A DNA stretch of 64,000 bases from Delphinapterus leucas (lineage: Eukaryota > Chordata > Mammalia > Artiodactyla > Monodontidae): contig NW_022098069.1 of NCBI RefSeq assembly GCF_002288925.2, positions 84,389,207 to 84,453,206 on the forward strand, read 5' to 3'. Under the pieces are notes generated by a model, which saw only the letters and a program-made list of their open reading frames with translations, did not search any database and was not told the DNA's origin. The translations under genes were made by a program, and so were the position numbers. Positions 22,770 through 34,700 of this stretch are shown here, piece by piece. The first letter of the stretch is position 1, and each line of letters opens with the position of its first letter.

Positions 22770-25700
22770 GTAAGCGCTCTCGGTCGGGCTGCTCCGCTAG
22801 CGCTGCGGGGGTGGGGGGTGGAATGAAGTGGTCTCCTGGGGAAACAGGCTCAGAGCCGGGGCGGAGCCTCATTGTCCACACTCCCCGGGCACAAGTGATG
22901 GTTTCTTTGAGAAATCATCCAACCAGCCTTCTGGTCTTCCAGGTGGGGAAACTGAGGCAGGGAGAGGTAAAGTGCTGTCCCCCAGGTCACAGAAGTAGTC
23001 AACAGTGAAACCCAGTGCTCTCCTAACCACCCCGAGGGGCTTGGTCTAGCTCTACATCTCTCCAGCCTCTGGCCTCATCAAAACTTACCCATGTTGTGTC
23101 TCATTTCCCCTGGTCCCCATCTCCCTGCCTGCCTGGGTGTCGGATGCAAAGCGATCCTTCCTGCCCTTAAATATCCAGTCCGGATATTCGAGAGACACCA
23201 ATTGAGTGACATGGGGTGTTTCCTTTCTTGTCTTGCCCTGCGCTTAAAACGCATGTCACCTGAGGGCTGTTTAGGAACGGGGAGCGGGCTTGTGGAGCCT
23301 CTGGACTGCTTGGAGCTCCGTGGGGACCTGCCGTCGGGGTAGGAAATTTCTCAGTCCCGTCACACCTCAGAACAGCCTCCCCTAACCTGGACTTGGCTCT
23401 GGGTTGCTTCTTGCCACACAGGTTGACCCTGTGGAAGAAAATGCTGGCAAACCCTACCGTGCCCTTATTTGTTTGGGGCACCTCTTAGGAACGCAGGCTC
23501 CGGCGTCGGTTCCGCAGGTGCTCTGAGTGCAGCAGCCTGCGCTGGGCCCGGAGTTCATGGCGATGGAGTTGTCAGGCCCCGTTGTGTGCCCTCAGCCCGC
23601 AGCTGCCCACCAGGAGATGCTGACCGCCAGAACAGGCTCTGCCGTGGGGAGCATGGCTGCCTGGAGCGCTGGGAAACCTTCAGGGGTGAGGGGCATCTAA
23701 GCTGAATCTCCAAGGATGGGGACACGTCTTCCAGGTAGCGGGAGGGATAGGCTCTTGGGGAAGAGAAGACAGCGTGAACCACCACGTGGAGCCATGTGCA
23801 TATGGTGAGCCACGTAGCCCAGAGCAGTTGTTGTGCAGGGGAGGCGTGTGTGCACGCGTGCACGTGTAGGCTTGTGAGAGACACCCAGGGCTGGGCGGCT
23901 TGGCTGGGACAGGACCACAAGTGGCCCATAAATGTCGTGTTTTCGGCTTCATCCTGTAGGCCAGGCTTCCCGAATCATGTCTGGGATTCTGAAAATAAGT
24001 GTCCTGTGGCCCCAAAAGTCTGGGAAAGTAAACGCCAGCCCTGCAATGGGGATTCACACTCCACTTGAGTCTATCAGAGCTTCCGAGAAAACCTACAGCA
24101 AGGAAAAAAAATAACCCACCAAATGATAAAACCCAGGGTTTCCCAAGAGAACTTCAACAGAGCTCTTTCCTGGCAGAACACGCGTGGCCTCCTCCTGGCA
24201 CACCGGGGTTCCCGGTTTGGGAAGCGTTATGTGGGCTTAGCCATGATTATACGGGAGAGCCATTGAAAGGTTTTAAGAGAAGTGAGGGTGATGAGGTCAG
24301 TCTTGTGTTTGGATTGTGCCCAGGAGACTGGGAGCATGGTGCCACTCGATGTCATGGAGATGGGCGTTATCATTTCTTGAGCACCCATCGCACCTTCTGA
24401 CTTGGGGCTGGGAACCAGCCACCTGGTGGGTCTGGGAGGCAGAGGGCTCAGGGTGGGCCTGGCGCCTGCCCACTGCAGCTCGGTGGTGTCCGTGGTCCCC
24501 TTCCCAGTACCAGCTCTCCCAAGTAGTGGATGCTGTTAGAATCAGGCTCCAGGGTGCCGGGGGTCAGCAGGGAGGTTGGAGGTGGTCTAGGCATTTTGAA
24601 ACCTTTATTCTTGACTGAGGGAGTCCACGTCTGTGAAGCACCTTCTCTGTGTGTCCCGCTGGCCGTGGGCTGGTAACAAGGCCCCTGTAATGAGGCAGAC
24701 CCCATCTGTGTCCTGGAGAAACTGACAGTGAGGGAAACAGGAGGATGAGAAGAGGACAGTAGCTCAGTGACCACAAACAGATATCTGTCCAGCACCTAGG
24801 CTCAGTAGGTGCTGTGGAATGAAAGGCTGGCCCACGTGGTGGGCGCCCCTCCTTGCATACCTCCAGTGATGATGGGTTCACTACCTATCCGTGGAGCTCT
24901 TGTGTACTCCCGTGTCTGTGCTAGGCTGATACTACACGGTGTGGGTGAATATCTATCAATGGGAGAGTAAAACCCAGAGAACTGTGTGCAGAGGGTCTGC
25001 GGAGAGCAGAGGTGTCCCTTTTCACAGCCTCTCTGCCTACAACTGCAGACAAATAGGCCTTCAAGCGTGCAGTTAAGTCAGAATCTCAAGCCCTGGGCGG
25101 TTCACGACGTGGCATTTAACCATCAGCTTTACCGTTCAGCCCCAGGGCAGGTGCCGGCAGAGGCTCTCAGCTCTATTTACTTAAGCGCTTTGTCGGCTTT
25201 CGATTTTTAATCCTGTTAGCGGCTTCCTGGGGCCTTGTGGGTCTCAGAATTCTGCATTCAGGACTCATCAGGCATCCCCACTCCTCCCACTCACCCTGCC
25301 CAGAGAGCAGGGCTGAACTGCAGCATCTGGTAACTCCTGAGGACTCGTGAAGAGCGAGGCATCCAGCCAAGAGAAGCTTAAGGCCCGGGGGGCTGTGCAG
25401 CTGTGCTTTTCCCTCCAGGGCTTGGCCTGGGAAGCACCCTCGCCCTCCACGCTCACTGAGCTGGCCTGGAGGTGCACTGGGATCCCACAGCACACCGTCC
25501 AGTCTGTCTTCCCGGGCCTCTCCCCTTCCCATGCACCTCCACACGGTGGCCCGAGGGGGCGGTTGTGAGACGCACATCTCCCCAGCCCAAAGCCCTGCTG
25601 TGACTCTGGGACCACTGGCTCTGGGACCAAGCAGGACTTCTGATGCAGCCTGCAGGCTCAGTACGTCCTGGCTTCTGCAGCCTGCCCACCATCACCATCA

Positions 25701-28700
25701 CCAGCTGAGTCCTTGTGAAATCCCTGATCATCTGTGTTGTGAGGGACAGATGACAATGTGTGGAACTCAGGGGAGGGAGAACCCATCTCCGGGATGGGGA
25801 AAGACATAGATCAGGGAAGGCTTCCTGGAGGAGGTGGCATCTAAACAGCCATGGAGAGGTTGATGCAAAGAGAGCCTGTGCTGAGGAGGACAGCAGGAAC
25901 TGCTGAGCGTAAGCTGGTGCCAGATGGAGGAGCTGTGAGGGTGACCCATCTTTAGGAGGTGAGGGACCCCTGAAGGCTTATGGGTAACAGGTTTACAGAG
26001 TGGGTACAGGGGCCCAGCTAGTGCGAGTCTGGTGCCCTGAGGAGGAAGAACTGAAGAGGCCTGAGCTAGGGGGACAGGCTCCAGAGGCATTAGTATGTCA
26101 TGACTGATGGGGGTAGGGGGTCAGGGTGGGTGGCGGGGCCTCTCCTGGAGCAGCGGGTTTGGAGAGTTGTGGTCAGGTCCTGGCGGGGGACTCTGGCATG
26201 GAGGGTGTCTAGTGGGGCACGGGGTTCCATGACAAGAGCCTGGCTAATGAGCGGCCCTGTCCGTGTGTTGGCGGCAGTATTGCTCAGTTCGTGTCATTGA
26301 GAAGGGGTGGCCTAGGTTTGGGACAGGGTAGCAGGCTCATCACCTCTCCAGGCTTTGGGGGCCCCGCCATGACCTGTGAGGCCTGTGGAGCTCCACCCCC
26401 ACCCAGCCCAGATCCAGGTCGGTCCTTGCCTTCAAGTCCACATCCGAGGGGACCCAGCAGAGACACCCAGCCGCTTTGGGGATGAACTGCCCTGACTTGG
26501 TCACACTGCGAGCATTGTGCTGGGTGAGCTGGAGCAAGGGTGTGCCAGACTCAACCCACTGGCTGCGTCCACCTGGCCTGACACGTACCTCTCAGCTGCC
26601 GGGAGCTCTGGGGAAAATGAGGCCAAGCAGAGATTCACTTGGCCTCCTTGGAAACCTGGGGTTCGTGCAAACTGGATGACGGAGTAGCCGGTGGCTGACC
26701 GAGTGAGCTGGTGTGTCCTGCCAGAGGGTCTGAAAGCGGCCTCCTCCTGGGCCTGCTCTGAGGGTGAGAAGCCACCAGGTTTTACCAGGGTCAAGGGCGA
26801 GACCTTGTGCTCTGGGCTAAACACACGTCGTGCCTGGGTGTTTTTGTCACGGCCCTTTAGAAGAAAAGACTCATCAAGGTGTAGTGGGCTACCTGAGGTC
26901 ACCAGGTGGGGAGGGACAGCTGTGCTGAACCCGGGTCCTCCTGACTGTGCATCTAGTGCCCTGTACCCCGGGCAGGCCTCCAGCACCTTGAGGAAGTGGC
27001 CTCCCTGCTTGGTTTTGATAAGGGTGTTGAATAAACAGGTTCGAAAGAGAATAGAATCACAGACCCCTTGTCCTCAGTGTAGCAAAGATGTGGCCAGGAC
27101 GTGTGGGTGTGTGCGCATCCCAAACTGAATGCCCGGTCTGGTGCAGAGGGTAGCAGTGCACAACCTGCCCAGCTGTATTCTCTAGCCCCTCTAGCAAATA
27201 ATGGGCAGAGCCACAACTGAGACCCGGTTCTGTTCCCGGCTGCTCAGGGGTGAGTCCCAGCTCTACCACTTCCCGTGGAGAGACGCTGCAAGTCTAAGCT
27301 CTCCACGCCTCAGTTTCTTCATCTGTGAAATGGGGACAACAGATCCTCCTCACTGGGTCATTGACAATCAATGAGATAATGAATTTCAAGTGCTTTGCAC
27401 AATGTAAGCGTTAATTAATAGGCGTTAGTGGGAATAAACCTAAATGTTGACAAATGGACGTATCTGACATAAGTGGAGTTTGTGAGAGGAAGGTGGGGCA
27501 GTGGAGGACGGGAAGGATCTGGAGGGCAGTGTTTGTGGAGCGGCTGCCACGTGCCAGGCCCTGCCCACGGGGGTTCCACTGGCCTCGTTTAGTACCCACG
27601 TCACAGCTGAGGAGCCTGAACCCAGAGGAGTCAGCTGATGGGCCAGTCAGGGCAGGGAGGGCTTCCTGTAAGAGGAGGACCAGGGGCTGACCCCACCTTG
27701 GCTTCCGTGGCTTGGGCGGCCCTGTGGGCATCCCGGAGTCCTGCCTGGCCTGTGGGGCCCCTTTGACAAAGCACAAACGAGCTGATAGCTGAGCCCTCTC
27801 CTCCACAGTGTTGGCTGCAGCCCCAGTGGGATTCACAGCCAGAAAAGCCAGGCTGGCCCCTAAGCTGAGGACCGGCCAAGGCTGGGCTCTCCTGGGGGCG
27901 GGACAGCCAGTCCCCCTGGCTGAGGACCAGCACGGGGAGAGAGCCGTGCCGGGGGTCGGGGATCTGGGACCTGGCTGCAGGCCTTGGCGGGTCTCCTGAC
28001 CTCTCGGAGCCTTTTTCCTCACCTGTAAAATGGGTGAAGATTCCTGCCCTGCAGAACTGCTGTGAGAACTCCCCGCTATCATAAGTGCCCAGAACCCCGG
28101 CTGGCGTGGCTCACGGAGAGGGAGTTCCGGCTGCAGCCCTCAGCCCTGGGTTCCAGAGACGGGAGCCTGGGGGTCGCGGACAGCAGCATCGCCCCCCCGG
28201 GAGCTGTAACCGCTGTCTTTGGCTGGGGGGAGACAGTTCACTCGGGGACAGGCATGTTTTCAAGAAAAAGAAAAACACAGGCAGGGAGCCGTCCTGGGAA
28301 CTAATCAGACCCGGAAGGCGGCTCTTGGGGCTTTGAAGCCTGCCCCTTGTGGGTGGTGGGTGGGGCCTGGGGTGAGGGCGAGAGGCTGTGGGGGAGCCCC
28401 TGGTAATTCCCCTGCTCCCCTGCTGCTCTCCGCTCACCACTGTGGGTCAGGGGCGCCCAGCCCACGGGGACAGTCTTGAAGGACAGGTCTGGGAGGGGTC
28501 ACCAGGTGCCTTGGGCCCCAGACGAGTGAGCTGGGTCACTGAGCCCACTGAGTCAGGTCAGGCTCCCCAGGGGAGGCGTGTTGGCCTGGGCCTGGCGGTG
28601 ATGAGGGAGGGACTGATTACAAAGGTTTGGGGGGGGCACTTCAGAGCACGCATGCTTGGGGAACCAGAGCCGAGGGTACCGGGTCGGGGGCGTGTGGCAG

Positions 28701-31700
28701 TAGCAAGGCTGCAGATGTAAATGGGACCTGGACACCCAGGTCCGTGAGCCCTGCCGAGAGGTTGCCATCTGGCCTACAGGCTGTAGTCAGTGTTATGGAC
28801 AGATGGGCGCAGCCTGGGACCTTGTGGGCACCTGCGGATGGCCCCTCCATTCCCAGCTCTTACCTAACTACTGGGTGATGGGGGGGCGGTGTCTTCTGAT
28901 TGCAGGAGGCAACAGAAGAAGGGGCAGTGACCTCAGAGTTAGAGGAAAGAACTGGGTCTCAGTCCTGGCTCTGCCCATCGTGTGCTGGACGGGTGATGCA
29001 TACGGCTGTGCAGGTTGCGCACTGCACGATTCCAAGGGAGGTAGTCACGCTGTGATGTTTGTTAAGAATGGTCCTGGAGTTGTGCAGTACACAACCCGTG
29101 CAGCAGGATCAGTGGCCCTGTGGGGTGTCTGGGCCAGTCACTGGCCCACCCTGGGCCTCGATTTCCCCATCCGTGCCATGGCAGTTGTGACCGTCCAGAG
29201 CTGGAACATCATGGGTCCTCTTTCAGAGTCTGCCGCTGTGCCGGAAGCCCTGACATGCAGAAATGTGGGAGGTGGAGCCCCGGGCCCCGCCTGGCTCCCT
29301 GCCAGCCCTTCTCCCCATCCCTTTCCGCCTTGGCTGTGCCCCTTCCTCTTGCGGGAGGGCGCCACTGCTGGACACCTGGCCTTGTTTGCTTTGCTCTGTG
29401 TTGAGTTCTTCCTGACTAGAACTTCCAAAGCCTGTGGATTGCAGCTTACTTTTGAAAACAAACAAAAGAAATGCTAACAGCTGAGTCTGGTCAAGACTGA
29501 CTGTTGACTTCAGAACTTTGGCTCCAGGACAGTGTGAGGGCGGGGATGGGGGTTGTCAAAACCCCCAAATAAACAGCGTCTGCCTCCCAGCCGTGGGGCC
29601 CAAGGTTTTCATGTGGAAAGAGGCAGTGGGAACCGCGTCTTCCCTTCCCACTGATTCATGGCATGATTCATCTGTGTGTGGGGAAGAGGACCAGGGAGCA
29701 GGCCCTGCCCCCCTCCCACCTCCTCCCCACCACCCACCTCGCCAGCTTAAAGAGACAGGGCCTGGCAGGGCCTGTGTCACCCGCCGGCTGACCCAGGACC
29801 TCCGCAGGGGAGCCCCAGGCCGCGGGGTCAGGGCGGGCGTGCGCTCTGAAGTCCATGGGACCTGGGGCTATAGCTCCAGGCCTGTCTCCACCCTAAACCA
29901 TCTTTGTCTCTGGCCTGTTTCCTGGGACACACTGATGCTGCTCTTGTGAGGCTGCTCCCCCGCAAAACCTGGTTAACAGGCTGAACGATGCTCTTTGTGG
30001 TGGTGTTTGCAGACCTACTGTGTGCTGGGCCGGATGGGGTCAAGCAGAGCATTCTCGTCCTTGGGTTAGGGTTAGGCCCTCCCTCCCGTGCCCCCTCTCA
30101 AGGGCTGCCTTGGGGGTTCACGTATGCTGGTTACAGCTGGGCTATCGGGGGATCCGGACATGTGTGTGTCCCAGAGGAGCTGGTGCCTGGGTGGGAGGTG
30201 AGCCCAGCCCGGTTTCTCCTTGGAGCTTCCACAGCCCGCCAGTCACCAGGGCCCTGCCGGGGATGGTGGGAAACACAGTCCGGCCTCTCGCGGTCTCACA
30301 CCCCAGCCCAGCTCACAGCCCGTCCAGGCCTTCCTCTCTCTCTTCTGTTTCTTTCTATATCTAACTTGCTCACGGGAGAACATTTGGAAAACCCACAAAA
30401 GAAAACAAAACCACTCATGACTTTACCTCTGCCCCCAAATACCCACCGTGAAATATTCTGACGTGTTTCCCGCCAGCCTTTGGCCCGTGAATATTTTGCA
30501 GAGGGTTTTCGTTTTTAAATCGTCACATGAAATTGAGTGTCGCCTATTTTAAGTGATCTCTGGAGAGGCCACATTGGAAAGAAAAGCATGTGGTGGGAGG
30601 CCGCCGTGCCGTCCAGATCTGCGGGTGGCCAGGTCAGCTCCTCGGCCGCTTGGGCAGCTCGGGGCGCTCAGCCTGCGGGACCTGCGCTGGGTCAGCCAGG
30701 GGCTGGACAGATGCGCCTAAAGCTTTGGAGTCACTGAGATCTGGGATGGAGTCACGTGGCAACACAGCCTCTTCTGATCCGATGTTTTCACCCCTCCTCC
30801 GTCTTATTCACACCGGGCCCAGCTGGGAGTCGGCCGAATCCACCCATAGCTGCCCTCGTGCGTGATGCTGTGTCTTTGCATCTCTGTTCCCCTCCTGGTG
30901 TGCTCTTCCAGGCCTGGATTAGGGGTGCCACTGGACTCCCCCATCTCACCCTGGGCCTCCCCTTGTCCCGTCACTGGTGACACAGTGCTGTGCTGGCTGG
31001 CCACCGTCCTGTCCCCAGCACTGAGCACACACACGCAAGGCACTCAGCATCCCTATGAGAGTAAGTGTGGTGGGTGAGGCATTATGCTGGGAGCCCCAAG
31101 GAGGGCTGGAAGAAGACTGCCAGGGGGGCTGCCTGGAGGAGGTGAGATTTGAGCTGCATCCAGGACAGGCCAGAGCATCGTGGTAGGGAAAACTGGGGAG
31201 TGGTCCACGTGGGAATGGTGGATGATGGAGCAGAGACTGGGGGTAAGTGGCCCCCACGGCTTACAGAGCAGGGAGGGGTGACACCTGGCCTCACCCACCT
31301 GGGCTTGCCTGTTCCAGCATGGCATGGTGGGCACGAGCCTTGGCCAGAGTAAATCCAGGCCTGGTGCTGAGTCCTCCCCACTGCCTGGGGTCCTCCGGGA
31401 CCTTGGTGATGTGGGGATTGCCTAGCAGGGGAGCTTTCTTGTCAGAGAGCAGAACCTGGAAGTCACCAGGGCCCTGCCGGGGATGGAAGGGGCAACAAGG
31501 TTGGTGGCTGGCTTCCTTCCCTGTGCCTTTAAGATAGAGCATGAATGCAGGTTCCCAGTGCCCTTGGGATTGGGCAGGCAGAGCTAGGCTCGGTCTCCAC
31601 GGGCTAGCTGACAGGTAGCTTCTCCTCCAGAGTTTCAGGGACTGTTGGCTATCCACGTGGAAATAAACGTGCCTGACACCCACGTGTGCTGGGAGAGGCA

Positions 31701-34700
31701 GAGCCGTGGCCCGGCATGGGCCTTGCCCACAAACACAACCTCTGAATCGTAGACACCATCCCTCCACTGGGCTTTGCCTCTGGGCACGGTGGTCCCTGGC
31801 GGCCGCAGTTTGATCATCAGGGAGCCACGAGGTGGCCGGCAGTGGGCCACGTCTCCCAGCCAGTCTCCAGCCACCCCGGATAGGTGGCCTTTGATTCAGG
31901 CTGACCGCAGGGGGCTGGGCCCGCCGTGACCGGTGCCCACAGGCTGGTTGAGAGGCAGACATCACAGGATCCGTGGGGTGGGCCCTGCTCGCCTCCCCGG
32001 ACTGAGGAACCCAAGGCAAGCTCTCCTCTGGGCCCCGAGTCCCAGCTCAGGCTTAATTCACAGTCAGGGCCTTGGGGGGGCCACAGTGGGGAGGGGAGGG
32101 CCCTAAGGAAGGGAGCCCTGCAGCCCCTGTCAAGAGCCTGGTTCTCGAGCTGAGCCTCAAGATTCCCCACCTTTAGGATGGAGCTGATGACCCCTGCCAG
32201 GGCTGCCCCCCTGGACAGCTGGGGAGATGAGTTGGGCTGTGGATGGGGACCGCATTTGTCCACGATGTTTACGAGGCACCTACTGTGGCCTTGCACCCTG
32301 CGCCTGTGCTGCACCCGGCCTGCTCCCTCCTGTCCCTTTGGAGAACAAGGAAAACCAGATTTTCTCTAGATCCTGATGCTCAGTCACTTTCCAGAGACCA
32401 TCAAGAGACATCAGCTGTGAAGCTAGACCTTACGGGCCGAGCCCTCTTTGTTCGCCAACATCAGGGAGCAGGGTGGGTGGTGGGCTCCCCTCTTCCCCTC
32501 CCACCCCTGCCGAGGCAGGGAGCATTACAGTTGGCAAGTCACAGCCTATTCCCACAGCTCCCTGGGGCATGGGGGTGGAGAGGCACCTTTGGTCTCACAT
32601 TTCAGGTGAGGTGTCGAGGCCCATAGAGGGTAAGTGATTTGCCTAAAGCCACACAGCTGGAGCTCAATGGTGCTCAGCCCAGTACTCATTTCAGGCCCTG
32701 GGAGCCCTTACAAGAAGGGCTGGGCAGCGTGGGTTCCAGACAGCACCGGTCTCTGGCGGGGACCTGGGAGACCCCAGCACGTGCCCGAACAGGGAGACCA
32801 AAGGGGTGTGGGCCTTGTGCCACCCACACGTCTCAGGCCTGTGGTCCTGGCGAGCAGCAGCTCCACTGCTGACGGCAGCGGAAATCTGAGCCGGCGAATG
32901 TTCCAGGGAAGGTCGTGAGCTGCCTGGTAAGCCAGCCTGGGGCCTGGCTAAGTTAGACACAGATCAGGGTCGGGGCCCTGGCGACTCAGACAGCGGCAGC
33001 TGACCTGGCCCAGATGGGGGCCACACCATGGCCAGGAGCCTGCAGCTCAGAAGGGACCACCCAGGGGCTTCTGCTGTAACCTTGTCCAGCCACTGCAGTA
33101 GCCCAAGGCCTGGAGGGACAGGCCAGAGCTGGCAAAGGGAAGGGTCGATTTCCTCACGCCAGGACATTGCTGTATCTGAGAGAAAGGGCAACGGCCCAGG
33201 GGGACTAGCCCAGATCCAGCCTGAGTGTCACGTCAGTGCTGTGTGGCCCGGGGCAAGTGTTCTGACCTCTCTGAGCCTCCTGGCCGGCCTGGCGAAGTGA
33301 AATGAGGTAGCTCAGCATTAACCATCCTTGGGGCAAGTGAGCCCCCCTTCCCAGATGTCTGGGCCTCACTAAAGCACCTGGTTCTTCCTGCCAGTGCAGG
33401 TCTCCACCAGCTGACCAGCGCGCGGTACAAATTCAACTTCATCGCTGACGTGGTGGAGAAGATCGCGCCGGCCGTGGTCCACATAGAACTATTCCTGAGG
33501 TACGTGGAGCCCCTCTCGCCCCTCCAAGGTCTCCCCCACATCTGCTGGGCCCAAAGTAGACTCAGTTCTAGCATTGGGGGGCAGCAGAAACCAGAGCGGG
33601 CGTGGGGTCCGGCGGGCCTCGCTCAGACTGCCGAGCTGCTGGTGCCCTTGCGGGGGATGCCCCCTCCCTGACCCTGACCTCCTCACCTGCGGAACGAGCA
33701 GGTGTGAGGTCGGGGGTTGCTCAGGTGTCACAGGGGTACTGCAAGCCGCTGGCTCCTGTGGAATCCTGGGGTCTAGTCCCAAACTGACTTATACCCCCCA
33801 AAGAGAAGACACGAAGAGCATGACTTTTGTCAAATTTAAAGTGTTTCTTCCATCGGATTTCCTAACCTTTTGGCCAGTAGCAGCCCAGATGAGACACACA
33901 GGGTCAGAACCCCACTCCATCCTGTTGGGATCGGAGGCAGCGTGTGCCACGCTGCCCGAGGGGACGGTCACTGAGGCCTCGACCACGACCCCAGGGCCTT
34001 GCTTGTCTTCACAGCACTCTCCCCACGTGGTGGAGGCCGGCCAGTGTCATTATGCCCACCTGAGGCACAGAGGACCAGGTGGCCCTGGGGGTTCCCAGGA
34101 GTGGGCAGAATTACTCGTGCCCTGACTCCTGGCCCCAGCACAGGGCCCCCTGCTCGCCAGCTGTGGAGCTTGAGTAGTGGGAGCCCTTGTCACTGGGCAG
34201 GACTGCCCCCCATCTCTGGAGGGCAGGGACCGTGCTTACCACTGAATGCTCCATGCGGGGCAGGGCGGGGGAGACTAATGGTGTGAGCTCAGCAGTGTCG
34301 TCAGACGCCTGCTGTGTGCCCATCGCCGCGCGGGCTGCCTTTCCTACAGTTCCTATGCTGCTCCAAACAGCCCTGCCGTGTGCCCGCCTCCTAAAGGAGA
34401 GGCAGAGACCAGGCAGCCTGTCCCTTAGCGCTGACTGACAGCCTATGCACCTTCCCATGAATCCGTAAGGCGGGCTCCCACGTTCCCATTTTCTGGATGT
34501 GGAAACAGAGGCCCGGGGAACTGCCCCAGGCTCAGAGCTGCAGAGCTGCCCCAAGTCTCTTGGACCTCAAAGCTGAGCCCATCCCCCTGCGATACGCTGA
34601 CCCCTCACTGTCCTTTCCACGGGCCCCAGACCCTGAGACGTGTCATTAAGGAAATGACAACTGGACATGTGAGTGGCACGTCCCTGGCCTTGCAGGTGGC

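Larger units (their letters stand above)
21955..22800. promoter_or_regulatory. HTRA3: CpG island over the HTRA3 promoter and first exon
   Basis: Dense CG dinucleotides and very high GC content run from about 21.96 kb to just past the exon 1 donor, unlike the CpG-poor flanks. Core promoter, 5' UTR and exon 1 all lie within it. From general knowledge, such an island implies methylation-sensitive transcription. Confidence 0.85.
22770..33399 (+). other. HTRA3: First intron of HTRA3 (10.6 kb)
   Basis: GTAAGC donor and TGCAG acceptor. It is mostly non-repetitive and GC-rich. It holds MIR copies (22925-23035, 27235-27425, 32600-32700, 33205-33320) and two identical 26-base segments (30241 and 31461). 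I see no coding exon. Large first introns next to CpG islands often carry enhancers, but none can be named here. Confidence 0.8.

Noticed and set aside
22770..23008. Reading through the exon 1 donor into intron 1
   Set aside because: The frame stays open to 23008, but a good GTAAGC donor and the in-phase match to exon 2 show this is intron.
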